This document shows, piece after piece, positions 45,001-57,451 of a stretch of DNA of 64,000 nt (within the stretch, counting starts at the first letter, position 1; each line of letters starts with the position of its first letter). The stretch covers positions 26,262,001 to 26,326,000 of the forward strand of contig JAIVEN010000002.1 in the NCBI GenBank assembly GCA_026686845.1. Direction: 5' to 3'. The position numbers and the translations under genes are program-made. The notes under the pieces were generated by a model. The model had not been told where the DNA came from. It saw only the letters and a program-made list of their open reading frames with translations, and made no database searches. The DNA is from Adenanthera pavonina. Lineage: Eukaryota; Streptophyta; Magnoliopsida; Fabales; Fabaceae.

Positions 45001-47561
45001 CATGCTTTTTCAGCCAAAAAAGAAATTTTATTAATATAAAAAAGGTTTACATACATCTAATCAAGAAAACAAAAAAAAAACCCTATCATACCACCTATAA
45101 ATTAAAGAACAAAATAAAATAAACAAATCACCTAGCGTACAACCTACAAAAAAAAAAAATCAACAAGAAAGTAGCAGAGCCAATCATCCAACACCACTTC
45201 TAGCACAAACCACTTCATCCTTGTGATGCTCAGCCTTACAATTAACAACTATGCACTGATATCCATTCTCAGATTCAAGCAGTTGTTTAATATAACCACT
45301 ATTACAATATAGAACTACTATCTACAAATTGATTGCTGCCCCTGCAATTGTCATTGTCATAGGGTCTATTTCTATCAATCCAAATGTTCAGCAAATAGTC
45401 AACTTCAAATGTCAACATTCCACTTTTCATCAACACCAAAAAATTCACTAGATTCCATTTAGAACACAACACATTGTCTAAATGACTACAAGTACCATGA
45501 ATTAACAAATCAATGGAGCTCACATTTTAGCAGTCTATCTACCCTTTCCAATTGCAGCACCAAAATACCTTTAGAACAAATACCAAACAAACATATAGGC
45601 ACAAAAAGTAGAAATGAAACTGCAGAAAAAGAATCTTAATGAATGAATAACTAATACAACAAGTCATGTCGCTAGGCTATAGATAGTAGATTTTCACCCC
45701 AAAAAACAAAAAGGTTGAATTTAGAAGTTTATATGAAAACTCATTTTTAAGATAATCCCAGTCATTTGTAATCCACTACAATCTAACCCATAATCTCAGT
45801 ATTAACAAGCTTTTCTACACCACTAGCTAGTAATTCATTCTTAACCCACGATAGGATCCAATCTAGAGGCATGTTTCAGTACAAGACAAGCTTGAATTGT
45901 GTGTATGTGTGTGCTTTTTTGGGCCAAAACTTAAATAGCTTTTTTTTTTCTTTTTTTCCTGTATCCCCCTTACTGATAGAGTTTGAATACTTTTTTGAAA
46001 CAGTTATTTCACCTCTCACTGATAGAGCTAAAGCCCAATTCCTGATTTTTTCTAATGTATACAAGGTTTTAAGCTAAGCCCAATAAGTAATCAAAAAGCC
46101 ACACCATGGGCAGAAATATGCAACCCAATTATTTAAATGTTGGAAAACATGAGCCATTAATGTACAATATAAATATAAATTTTAAACATAGATGACCGCA
46201 ACATGAAACTTAATAATTAGAGTAACCTAAAAATATTTTGAAGAAATAAGAGGAAGCTATAATAGATAACAAAATTGAACAACTCAACAAGTGTTAACAC
46301 TTCAATTAACTAATTTCCTTACCTAAGTCCCTTGGATTAGATAATCCAACAGTCTTGCCAATTATATTGAGTTAAGAATGAAACTTGGAATGATATTGAG
46401 TTCAACAAACAGTATTATTTCAAGTGAAGGACCATTTTACTCCAAAATTTTTCACATGAGCAATTATCCTTAGCTTTCACAAACACAAAGGCATATAGAA
46501 TTAAGAGATGTTCAGGTTAATAAGTGGCTGGGGTCTTGGCTTAAATATAAAATTGAATAGCACCCTACTGGTCCGACTGAGTGATGCCATATTGATTGAA
46601 TAACATATAGAATTACAATTGGGGAAAATTTGGATAAGTTATTACTTGTGGGGATAACACCAAATAGTATTGTTAAAAAACACATTACTACAATCAAAAT
46701 AAACATTTTAGGTAAAGGTGGCATGGACTTTCCTCAGCAAAAGCAAGCTAACGTATTTGAAAAGAATTCAAAATGGAGGTGACTGAACTTACAGAGACAA
46801 AAGACTCGGGCAGTTTATAAGTGATGTCACATCCCCAGGTAATTTGTTGTTTTCAAGTCTCCTACAGTTTCGAAGCAAGAGATATCAACAAAAGCAATGA
46901 GAATAACAATAAAATGACTGCTAGGATCATAATACTATGGCTTCACTTATGCTAATTTTAACAGTCATGATTTCTATCCGGGAAACAAGTTTTTATGTAG
47001 GTTTTCTGCAAGGATCATAATACCATGGCTTCACTTAAGTTTGGAACCCTGTCTAAAATCATGATTCCTGTTACTTATATGGCAGGGGATGGACAAACAG
47101 GACGAAGAGGGAAAATCTACATTATTGTCATTGTTAATGCAAGATGTAGAAGGCTGCACATACTGAGAAATAAATATTAAACATATGAAAGAACAAATAG
47201 CACAGTGCTCCCATCCCCTTCTCTAAGTGCGATAACACCAAATTTCCAAATGTTCAATTGAGAAGGAGGCCACTCAAAATTATTAGTTCTCCTCTTTTGC
47301 CTAAAGAAGATCACTGACAGCTTCCAAACTTCAATCAAGTACACCAACAATTAGCAATATGGGTTAAACAAGGCTAAAATTCTGAATGCATTAGGTCAAA
47401 GAATGCAACTTTAGGATATTCTAAGGAGAAAATTCAAATATAACTCTATTGTTTGTCTCATAAAGGTTCACAGCTTGCAAAGTTGTAGTTGTACCATTTA
47501 TGGTTCAAATTTGTGTATATAAATATATTAAAATATGTGATTTGAACTAATTACCATGCAG
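45001..47561. other. Noncoding stretch, possibly degraded CACTA interior and intron DNA
   Basis: No transposase or other protein similarity is visible. Frames at 45302-45523, 45871-46077 and 46512-46724 are short and of AT-rich composition. The phrase AAGGATCATAATACCATGGC recurs (46923 and 47015), a minor local repeat. Confidence 0.4.
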
Positions 47562-48553
47562 GTTACAGAGGAAGCAAGAGATGCAAAAAGGAAGACACAG
47601 ATCCTTTATGTGTCTCCCAGGTCTGCGCAGATATAAATTTCAACCCAGGACAATAATCTGTCATTTTTATATTCCTGTGTATTACTAGTAGTAATACACT
47701 ATAAATACTAGCTAGTGTTCTGTAAATTGGGAACTTCAATGTCAGAATAAATGGATCAATGTAATGAGAGAGATGGAAGAAGAGCAAGAGCTTGTGAAAT
47801 TGCTGAAGCTGGAATGTGTTGAGATAAGACAAAGTTCCATTAGACAAGTGGAAGAGAAGGAACTGGAGTTAGCCAATGTCCTTGACACTGCTGCTAATGC
47901 TAAGGTATTTGTTTACCCCCATCCCTTAAAAATTCTGCCTTATTCTGTATATACTTCACTAAAATTATTTATGTTTATTTATGATTGCCTTAATATACCT
48001 ATTTTTGTAAAACTATGTATCAAATTATAAACAAAGCCATAGTGATTTAACATCACATGTGGAAAATTGTGTCAATGAGGATTGCGCTAGATTGACCATT
48101 TGCCATATTATTTTGTGCAGATATGCTTATATTCAAGTACTTTGAATACTTGGTTGATCTTAGTCAGTAATGTAATTAAACTGTTTTGTATTACGTAATT
48201 GTATGGTGCAAATGATCTATTTATTTGGTACTGATTTGATATCGTTATTCATTTATTCATTTATTTGTTTGCTTGCTTGTTTGGGTAGTTATTTGACTAA
48301 TGAATTGATCAATTAATCCTTAATCTATTTTCTTATTTATTTCTTTTAACTATTTAATTGGTCTTTTATTTATCTGTTTCGTCTCTGTTGTCTCACTACT
48401 TATTTACTTGTCTGTTGATTAAGGATAGTGAATTTTCGTTCAGGAAATTGTAACTGATTTGACTAGGGAATATTTGGTGATTAAGGATAGTGAAGCTTTG
48501 CAGATGAACAGTGATAGCTACCAGCTTGATCAATATATAGATGTTGAGGGTTC
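47562..48553 (+). pseudogene. Last exons of an unrecognised gene (coiled-coil-like C-terminus)
   Basis: Three exon-like blocks have compatible phases. 47562-47620 follows CATGCAG and ends CTCCCAG-GTCTGC (VTEEARDAKRKTQILYVSP). 47769-47905 runs from EMEEEQELVKLLKLECVEIR to LANVLDTAANAK and ends at AAG-GTATTT. 48444-48553 follows TTCGTTCAG (EIVTDLTREYLVIKDSEALQ, then MNSDSYQLDQYIDVEGS and TAG). The last two are phase 0 at their shared intron. The middle block is Glu/Lys/Leu-rich, coiled-coil-like. The acceptor before the middle block has a weak pyrimidine tract. No family is recognised. Upstream exons were not found intact, so this is either the 3' part of a real gene or a remnant; the duplicated intron and the CACTA end upstream suggest disruption. 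Confidence 0.45.
48028..48392 (+). repeat. Dispersed duplicate of intron sequence (right copy)
   Basis: This is the partner of 44437-44802. It sits between the second and third exon-like blocks of the putative gene, so it is probably the original location. Confidence 0.85.
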
Positions 48554-49483
48554 ATAGTCAGTCAAGGCTAGTATGAGTCTTGTTGTTCAATAATGGTGAC
48601 TTGCAAGTCCATTAGGTAATTCGCTGATTATAATATAAATATGTACATTATTTGGTGAGATGGTTATTTCTCCTCATGAACTAAAATATGACATATGATG
48701 ATATTGGGCAAGACGGTTATTCCTTGCCTTGACTTATGATATGAAATACATAGCTGGTTAAGTATGGCCCCTGCGACTAGATATGATATATATATATATA
48801 TATATATATTTATACAAGTAGTGTGGAAGCACTGTAATCTGACATATATGTCATTGCGGTATTTGGAATATGTGGTATGCAAGTGCAGAAGCACTTTAAC
48901 TTACGATGGGCGTTGGCATTGATATGTGAAAGACAGGAATATAGTAACGTTGAGATGAAAAGTGAATGCAAAGGACACAATGAAAGTGATGATGCAACCC
49001 ATCTAGTTATTTTTATTTTGCTCTGATTTATTCGGTAATTTCCTCTTATTAAGTTTATTGTTTCTCGTTTAAGTTTTCATTTTTGTGTTAATAAATTTAT
49101 ATAATTGTCAATTAGTGTTTCTGCTGTGTCTGGTTTGTGAAGTGTTTCTTCAGGTATATTCCTTTTGTGCGAAAATAGCTTTTTGCAGATTGGATACTCT
49201 TCTTTTATGCTCATTGATCAAGTATTGGCGGGTGACCCATGGTCTCAGGATTAGAGGTTGGGTGTCTTTGTAATTTTGGTTATAAGTCATGTTTGTGTTT
49301 TGGTTTTGGTTATTAGTTTTTTTTATATAACCACGGTATTCCTACGCCATTTTAAGTGAGGGCAATTAATAAAATTTAGAGGTACCATACTCTTTTCCTC
49401 AGTAGCAAGTGTAGAAACTTCTAGACTTGCCAGGCTAAATTAGGCTATACCAGCTTAGCATGTGCGCAGGTTTGGGTCGTGAC
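48554..49483 (+). repeat. Possible gypsy LTR remnant
   Basis: The stretch has LTR-like texture: repeated TGATATGA/CTTATGATATGAAATA phrases, a (TA)n at about 48787-48808, and an end GCGCAGGTTTGGGTCGTGACA at about 49465-49485 that resembles the 3' end of some Ty3-gypsy LTRs. No matching start was found. Confidence 0.3.
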
Positions 49484-50664
49484 ATTATTAATAAATAGAC
49501 TTCCTCTAATAGGCAAGGTTGTGTCCGGAAAGTTTTAGGCTTTAGGTTTGAAGATAATTGTTTCGTCACACATTACTATTTTAAGAGTCTTCTCCTATCC
49601 TTAGGAGCTGGGATATGTTAGACGTGGAAATCCCCTCTATTTTTGGGGCTTCCACTCTCCTTCTGGAAAGTTCGCTCGCTTTTTAACCCCATAGGAATTA
49701 ATTGAGGAGTTCTTTCCCTATATCATCAGCAAATCACCATTGAATAAGAAACAATCATACATTGAATATGTTCCTAGTAAAATGTAACTTATTATTCTCC
49801 TATTATTCTTCTAGCTTTTTGGAATCTGAAATCATTTGTCAAAGTTTTGTAATTAAGTAATACTCTCTTTTGTTCTAAATATAGAATTTTTTTCCTTAGT
49901 CTTAAATATAAGTTCCTTTATAACATATAAAGTAGTATTTATTATGTATTTTCAAAAAATAATCTTATTTAATATATTTTAAAGAAAGAAAGAAATAGAT
50001 TAAATAATGGTAGTTTTGAAAAAATGTTTATGATTTTTGGAGTAATTGAGGTAGTTAATTAACTTTAACTCTCATATTTAATTTGCGTGATTCAGTTAAA
50101 AGGCTCTATGTTAAGGATTAGCGGGATTACTAACATTTCAATCTTAATAAATATTCTATTTGATCCATATTATAAAGTGTTGGAACTATTTTTACATATA
50201 TTAAGCAACTTGTATTACATTTTAAACTTTTTTTTTTAAATTTCAGTTATTTCCTATTAATTTCACTCATTTTATTAAATATAGTATAAGTTACAATATT
50301 AGTAATATAATGAAAATGGGATAAAAATGATGAATAACTACATGTCACCAAATATTATGATTAAGAAAAACCTTTTAAGACATCTTATAATAAGGCATCT
50401 TATAATATAAATTAGATGAAGTAATATCATGAATATATGCAATTAATTTTGTAACTTAGTTTCTTAAATGGAATTTAATTAATTTTAATTTTAAAACTTC
50501 TTTTAATAATAAGAACCAATAGCAATATTGTTGATAATATTCTATAAACAATGTATACATTTTGAAGAAAAAAAATCTAATCTTTTATTACAGTTTAATG
50601 CTTCTTTTGGAGTGTATTCTATTAACACTTTTCTAATATACCTTTAATTATATTTCTCACCCTT
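49484..50664. other. AT-rich intergenic DNA, nothing recognised
   Basis: No coding signal. AT content rises from 49840 onward with many short homopolymers. No repeat termini were identified. Confidence 0.5.
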
Positions 50665-51530
50665 GAAGGTAAGTAGCGAAGAAAGGTAGAGGTTGCTAAT
50701 TCATTAACTCTAACCCGTGAAGGTAAGTCCGTGTCCCTACTATGTATATACATCCTGTGATTAAGCAACCAAAGAAGCAATATTTCTCACCCTTTGTTTT
50801 TCTTTCATCCATTTTAAAAATATTTCATCAGCACTACATCTGTATGACTTGGCATGGTCAAATCAGCTGCAAGAGATGGATTCTCTCTCTCTCTCTCACA
50901 CACACAATCATGGACTGTAGTGAAGTTCATTGTCTATACAAATTGAGGGACCATTGGAACAAAACAAAATTACGAGATAAAAAATAAAACTTAAGGTATA
51001 CATAAGGGATAAAATTATAACAAAATATAATTAAGTAATAAAAGTGAAACCTAAAATAAAATGAAGGGATCAATAGTGCATTTTAGCCTTGTAATTAGTT
51101 GTTTTATTTGATATATATATATTATCTTTCTATTTGAGATAGATCTTAAGAGGTTTATGAATCTGTAGATAAAGATTAAATTTAAATATGAAAAAAGCAA
51201 TTTTACCTCATTATCGGCTTTTATCTTCTTTTATAATGAATTATGCATATCTTGATCGTCCACATTATATTTGACTGGCTATGTTAGTAATATATATTCA
51301 ACATTTAACAATATTTTAATAAGAAAGATTAAACTAGAAAGTTTTTACACTATATGAATCTAATTACAAATATTTAATTAAATTTCAAAAATAGTATTGG
51401 AAACTAGATGGTTTATCACTAAATTAAAGGTGCATAATTTAATGTTACAAATAATAAAATATATCTTACTTCTCAAATGTCTTAATAATCACATATACTA
51501 TATATTAAAACAAATTTTATCTTGAGGCTT
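50665..51530 (+). repeat. Duplicated block: condensed gene-leader copy joined to LARP flank (empty site)
   Basis: 50665-50760 is a shortened version of 43030-43326 (GTAGCGAAGAAAG, GTTGCTAATTCATTAAC, CCGTGAAGGTAAGTCCGTGT). It passes directly into 50762-51530, which matches 34317-34445 plus 36640-37200 without the 2.2 kb insert found there. At 50880-50910 the uninterrupted junction reads GGATTCTCTCTCTCTCTCTC then ACACACACAATCATGG. Confidence 0.8.
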
Positions 51531-51892
51531 GAGCAAATGCCATGGTATATAGAGATATATAAAACATGATCATGCATTATCACATAAACTTTTTAAGTAC
51601 AACTATAAAAGAAACTTTATAATATCAAGTAATGGTAAACTTTTTAAACAATCAGAGGCGACAAAGAAACAAATCAAAATAATGTTCCTATCGTAGCTAC
51701 CAATTTAAAACAAAAATCTAAATGCCAATCAAGACTCAGAACAAATATGATCGATGCTCTTATCATATAAGCGTTCTTCCCTCTGAAAATTGAATTTGCT
51801 TAACCTGAAAAAAATAAAGATTGCCAAATATTAGTATCCCATTAAACTCAATAAAAGAATCAATCAAACCATTTTGCTTTTAGAAAAAAAAA

Positions 51893-52393
51893 TCATACTT
51901 TGAGTTTGAGTTTTGTTCTTGAGGGAGATACTCTTGACTTGTTTTTTGCTGCCTCTGTATATTTATCGATAGAAATCTGATAATCAGGAGGAAGGATCCA
52001 TTCCTTCCAATTATATCGTCTTCTCATCTTGTAACCCCTTGCCTGCACACTGGAAGAAGAAGAGCAAGTGCTTCTAATATATGATATATATTCAAAGTCA
52101 GTTCTTTGATTTTGTTGAAGTGAGCGATTACTGAAACATCAACCCAGCCATATCTGTCCATCTTCTTCATCTTTCACCAGATTTTCTTTGCTGAAATAAT
52201 ACTCTATCTGCTTCACGATCATGGGGTACAGCTCAGGATCTTCCAGTGGTAATGGCCTTCGAGGCACTCGATAAGTAGTGAAAATTAATGGTGATCGAAG
52301 AACTTGAGGCCTAAAATAAGGAGGAATGGAATTTAGATGAAGAGGTTGAGGTGGTAGAGAAGGAGGGCTTGATCCATAAGTGGTCACATCCAT
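51893..52393 (-). pseudogene. LARP1-like La-motif pseudogene (copy B)
   Basis: The minus-strand ATG at 52393 starts MDVTTYGSSPPSLPPQPLHL, followed by the Pro-rich region and the beginning of the La motif (ELYPMIVKQIEYYFSKENLV). An 11-bp deletion relative to the other copies (near 52165, in the VYLRKK segment) shifts the frame, and a 1-bp insertion near 52050 shifts it again. The remaining motif pieces (GWVDVSVIAHFNKIKE, NWKEWILPPD) are still readable across frames. After WILPP the tail differs from copy A (SIDKYTEAAKNKSR) and reaches a TGA at 51893-51895. The promoter-side TATA at about 52516-52524 and the 3' intron acceptor-like site are kept. Not functional as an 180-residue protein; a short N-terminal product is possible. 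Confidence 0.85.
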
Positions 52394-53061
52394 ATTTTAG
52401 AACACGTAATGGGACGATGAAAAGAAATAGAGAAAAGTGTTAGCGAAGATTAGATATGAAGAGAGAGAATGAATATGTGCAAAATGAGAACTATGAGAAG
52501 CTATTACTAGCCATCTCATTAAATAGAGCTTGATGGGATTGTAATTTTTTGAAATGATCAGATAGAGGATTTAAGTTATCCGTTAATTTAAATTAACTTA
52601 AATTTAATATGTATCTAATCGATGTATTTTATAAATATTTATTGAAAAGAAATTTTTTTTATAGATTTATTTGTGAATTAGTATTATTATTGTAAGTCAT
52701 CGTATAATTTTTATCGTTAAATGGTTTTTGTTAAAAAATATTTTAACAACTCAGTTCTATAATCCAAATAAACAAATATTAAGTATTGCACCGCAAATTT
52801 CAGTAGGATATAAATTTGCATATATAGAATTGTAGTTTGATATTAAATTTTGTTAATCGTATCCTTTTATTCAACATTGATCAATGCATGCGCAAATAAA
52901 TAAGCTTATTTCTTGGAATTTTTTACTTTCTTCATATGGTAAAATGTCCTACTTAATTATCTACCCTTACAAGCACAATTTTCACCTATGTTGATCATGC
53001 CTTTTGTATGAGTTTGAATTTTACAATAGTTATTATTAGCCAAAATTATATTTTTAGTTTT

Positions 53062-53541
53062 TTAGTTTTAGGAAAAATTCTAGATAAATACTAAGAAACC
53101 AAAATATTTTTGAAAAGGGACCCCAATTTTTTCTAATTCCTAAAAGCAATCACAGTTGCTTTTTAGAATTAAAATTTAATGGAAAATGATAAATATGCCC
53201 CTATCTTTATTTGCAATTGACTTTTATTTTTTTTTACAGCTAATTGTTGCTTATTTGCAACTGATTTTCATTGATTCGCAACTTCTACAGATCATTTGTA
53301 ATTGTTGCTTATTTATGATTAACTTTCACTTATTAATAACTAACTTTTGTTCATTTACAACCTTAGCTCATTTGTAAAGGAAGGAGGGAAAAAAGGGATG
53401 CATGGGAGTTTGGTCTTTTCACTTTAAATTTTAATTTCAATTTGCAACCTTGGTTGCTTTTAGGAATTGGAGAGAATTGGGGTTCATTTTTCAAAATATC
53501 TTGGTTTCTCGGTATTTATATGGAATTTTTTCTTAATTTTA
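53062..53541. mobile_element. MULE-type MITE with 9-bp target duplication
   Basis: Inverted repeats of about 90 bp bound 53071-53532: GGAAAAATTCTAGATAAATA on the left and, on minus, GAAAAAATTCCATATAAATA on the right, then AAACCAA(A/G)ATATTTTTGAAAA and CCCCAATT in both arms. Flanking 9-mers TTAGTTTTA (53062-53070) and TTAATTTTA (53533-53541) differ at one base, as expected for a Mutator-type insertion. The interior is AT-rich without a gene; the short frame at 53186-53377 is not supported. Confidence 0.8.
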
Positions 53542-54220
53542 TACCAAAAAAAATATAGTGTAACCCAATTGAAAATATCCAAATAAGTTTTCAAATATTT
53601 TCAACATGACTTTTCAGTTTTCAGCAGTAAGGTAAATGGTCTTAACTCTCTCTCACTCACACTCTCTCTCTCCCCCCTTTTTCTTTTGATGTTACCAGCA
53701 CTAGAATACAGAACCCAAAGATTAAAACTTCAAAGGCTCTATCATGAGGGCTAGAGTTACTAGATCCTTCTCCTTTCTTGACTTCTGAAAGCTCAAAGAT
53801 CAGGTTAAAAATATTTTGTAACTCATTAAAAAATAGCTCATTTCAAAGTATCTTACACTATATTTCCAAGTGATTCAAAACATTTCTAACCTACTTTTCA
53901 GCTTTTTAATAGTAAAACAAATACTCCTCCCCCTCATCCTTTTTTTTACTAAACCCCATCTTCGGCAATGCTCATACGTAGTTTTCCCATTTCAGAGACT
54001 ATCTATATATCAATCAGTTTTGAATGGTTAAGAGAGTTTATCACAAAATTTTAAAGCATGAGAACTAAATCGAAAATATATATTAGAGTAAATTTAGGTG
54101 CTAAAAAAATAATTTTTCAAAAATTTATATGTAAAGAAAGTAATTTTCTTAATTATCTATTGCAGCTCTTTTTTCATAATAAATTATGCATATTTAGGGC
54201 ATCAAAATTAGTAAGACTAT
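53542..54220. other. Intergenic, nothing recognised, then start of the LARP copy C downstream flank
   Basis: 53643-53677 holds CT-rich microsatellite sequence. From about 54050 the sequence matches 60100 onward (the flank of LARP copy D). Confidence 0.5.
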
Positions 54221-54466
54221 GGCCCCATTTGGTTACTTGGGAGGAGATCGATATATAATGGAAAGTAATGTAGTACAATAATTATTTTCTAATTTTGTTT
54301 AATAGACCCTGTAAATTAGTTTATTTTTTATTTTTAAATTATAAAAAATTAAGATTCAAAACACTAAAATGCCTCTTCATGAGCAAAGACCTTAAATATA
54401 AATGTAAGGTAATGTAAAGTTTTTACATTAGATTACCTCATGATACATGCAGCCAAACGTGCCATA
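54221..54466. mobile_element. MITE in the downstream flank of LARP copy C
   Basis: The left end GGCCCCATTTGGTTACTTGG and the right end on minus, GGCACGTTTGGCTGCATGTA, form a short inverted repeat of the GGCC(C/A)NNTTTGG type. The same element is present at the same place in the flank of copy D (about 60209-60413) and absent from the flanks at 36.9 and 51.3 kb. Confidence 0.65.
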
Positions 54467-54946
54467 AATTAAAAAAATTATTCTATATGAAGCTAATTAT
54501 AAAGATTTAAATTTCAAAAGTAGATTTAAATTATGTCAATTTTGTAAAGATCGGATGTATAATTTAATATTCAAAATAATAAAAGCTTACTTCTCAAATT
54601 TCTAATTAATTACATATACTATTAGCGCCAAAAAAAAATAATCACATATACTACCATTATAAATTTTATAGTAAGCAAACTCGAAGAAAACGCCTTGATA
54701 TACGGAGATTTATCCAATATATGATCTTGTATAATCTCCTATAAGTACAAATAATATGAAATAAATCTTATAACATCAAGATAATCACAAGATTGTTTTT
54801 ACAATGGGATGACCAAAAAGAAATCTCTCTCCTCCCATCCTACAATTTAACATCACCATCTGCTAAAAGTCAATCAAGATTTATAATAACAAATACGATC
54901 CTAGCTATAGATATCAAGATTGGTAAACATAGCGTGATCTTGTAAA

Positions 54947-55573
54947 TTAAGAAGGTTGAACATGATCATCTTGTTGGCTCTGAGTTGTGTTCCTGAGGGA
55001 GATACTCCGAACTTGTTCTGTCAACTCCCTAACATCATCATTCATATTATCAGGACGAAGGATCCATTACTTCCAGTTATTTCGTCTTCTCATCTTGTAA
55101 CCCGTTACCTGCACACTGGAAGAAGAAACAAGTGCTTCTAATATATGATATATATTCCAAGTCAGTTCTTTGATTTTGTTGAAGTTGGCGATTACTGAAA
55201 CATCAACCCACCCATATCTGTCCATCTTCTTCCTCAAGTGCACATCTTTCACCAGATTTTCTTTGCTGAAATAATACTCTATCTACTTCACGATCTTGGG
55301 GTACAACTCTGGATCTTCTGGTGGTAATGGTCTCTGAGGCACCCAATACGGAGTAAAAATTAACGGCGATTGAAGAACTTGAGGCTGGGAATGATATGGT
55401 AAAACGAAATTTGGATGAACAGGTTGAGGAGCTGGCAGAGAAGGAACAAAAGTAGTTTCTATATGAGGGAATGATCCATAATAACGAGGTGGCTCATGAA
55501 TATATGGATGATTTGTGAATGGAGAACTATGAACATATGATATGGTACTCGAACCATTATGAGCAACATCCAT
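54947..55573 (-). pseudogene. LARP1-like La-motif pseudogene (copy C), two premature stops, frame otherwise intact
   Basis: Minus strand, ATG at 55571-55573 (MDVAHNGSSTISYVHSSPFT) to TAA at 54947-54949, 209 codons in one frame. The Pro-rich N-terminus (HIETTFVPSLPAPQPVHPNF) is longer than in copy A. The La motif is complete in sequence, but codon 97 is TAG where copies A and B have CAG (KIVK-stop-IEYYF), and a TAA at 55067-55069 replaces GAA (NWK-stop-WIL). Both are single-base changes. The C-terminal tail (ELTEQVRSISLRNTTQ) matches copy A closely, so C is the nearest relative of the intact gene in overall structure. An upstream in-frame ATG at 55624 also exists. Confidence 0.87.
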
Positions 55574-55639
55574 ATTTTGATCTCGTGACGATGGTATGAA
55601 AGAGAATGAGATAATGAAATTCAACGGGAGAACTTATGA

Positions 55640-57446
55640 CGAAGAGTAAATATGAAGAGAAAGAATATATGACAGGTTAGAATGATCGAGAACTATAGCT
55701 AGGTACGTATTAGCCAAAAAGAATATATGATGGTGGGATAGTAATTTTTTAAAGATTTGAATTATTTTAAATTTCATGTATATCTTATCACTATATTCCA
55801 TTAATTTTTTTTTTGTTTAAAATAAAGTTATATATTATGGTAACTATCTTTAGTTCTTTATTATTTAAAGTCAGGATAAAATTTTTTTAATGATTCCTTT
55901 TTTTGTTGGAGATGAGGAATGCATAGATATTTATTCTTTCAAATCTTGTTAAACAATTTATCTCTCTTAATTTCTTTTGATTTCAATTTAGTCCTTTAAA
56001 TTTATCTTAGATTTCCCTTTCATGTTTTGATTTTATTTTATTATAATTTAATTAATTACTTAACTTTTAAAAACTAATGAAATATTTCATATTTCTTAAA
56101 CACTGTAAAAAAAAAATGCAACAGTCCCTTGTATGTCACTCTTTGATGACCAGTAACTTTTTTGTTACATAAATTGGTAGTCTTAGAAAGAAAGAAGATG
56201 TAGAGTGGTTTTTCTAATTTAAAAGGCAAGATTTTAACCCAAAAAAAAAAAATTAATTAGGGGATGAAGGTGAAAGATAAGGTCAAGTTTGCAGTACAAA
56301 GAAAGAAAATGATTATATTTTTTTATATAATAAAACAATGATTTTCATTACTACCAAAAGAATATGTTTAACCCAGTACATATATACAACTAAAAAATAA
56401 AAAAAAAAAAATCAGAGTCCAATGTGACAATTGAATTTTAAATGGTTGAATCCAAAAATAAAAAAATAATTAGAAAGTCACATTCTAGGAAATATTACCC
56501 TATTTCATCCTTCCCTCACAATAGCTTACAAAAGAATTAAAGATGCCTATCATAGAAAGTTTATTAACTAATAACACTTAGATTATGCAAATAATCCTTT
56601 TTCGTTATATATGTGTGTGTGTGTGTGTGTTTTTGACCTATACATTTAGTACATCTTACTCTTAATTTCTGTCTTATTTCTCTTGCTAAATTGTGGAGGT
56701 TTTCCTATTATGATCAGGTGCATTTCTTTCGCTTTCTAAGTATGGTAGATCACTGCAGCAACAATCATACATATAACATTTGTCTTAAACAAGCATTCCC
56801 TTTTAAATTAAAGGAAGTGACAACAAACCCCTTCACCTACTAAATTGTGCTTGAAAGATTGTTTTCTCCATGAAAAACAAAGACAAATATCTTAATTAAA
56901 GAATAAAAAAAGCCCCTAGATGAAACAAACAAAAATTTTATTAACCCAAAAAAAGTTATATACAACAAATAACAATAACAAATCCCTACACTAGATATAT
57001 GAGTTATGTTGGCACATAATGATTAGCTATTAATAAAATAATGCGAATAAAAATGAGGCGAAAAATGAGAAAGTACTTTATTTGTATTTAAATTTTTAAC
57101 CCTAATAAAAAACTAATATTTGTTGGCAGTTAAAATTTTAACCCTAGAAAGACCTTTGTTGGCTAAAATTTTAATTGCCAACAAAGGGGTAACCTTGTTG
57201 GTGACCAAAATTCTAACCTTAATTTAGAGACTTTCAATTGTCATCTCTCTCCCACCTTAGGTGGGTTTTCCTCTGCCATTTAGCTAATAATGAACCCTAA
57301 TCATTGATTAGCTTTAGAAGCCCCAAATTGGTAAATCCATCTTCACTTGTCCTCATAATGTCTTTTCTTTCTTTTCTTTTCTTTTTTTCATCTGAAGGCA
57401 CACTTTACAACTTCACACCAATCCATTGTCATGTGTCAATTCTACT
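55640..57446. other. Intergenic DNA with a 22-bp hairpin and a (GT)n tract
   Basis: No gene. (GT)n at about 56610-56630. A near-perfect inverted repeat, GTTGGCAGTTAAAATTTTAA at 57122-57143 against 57161-57182, could form a hairpin with a 17-nt loop. A (TTTTC)n tract lies at about 57362-57387. Confidence 0.5.
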
Positions 57447-57451
57447 TACCA

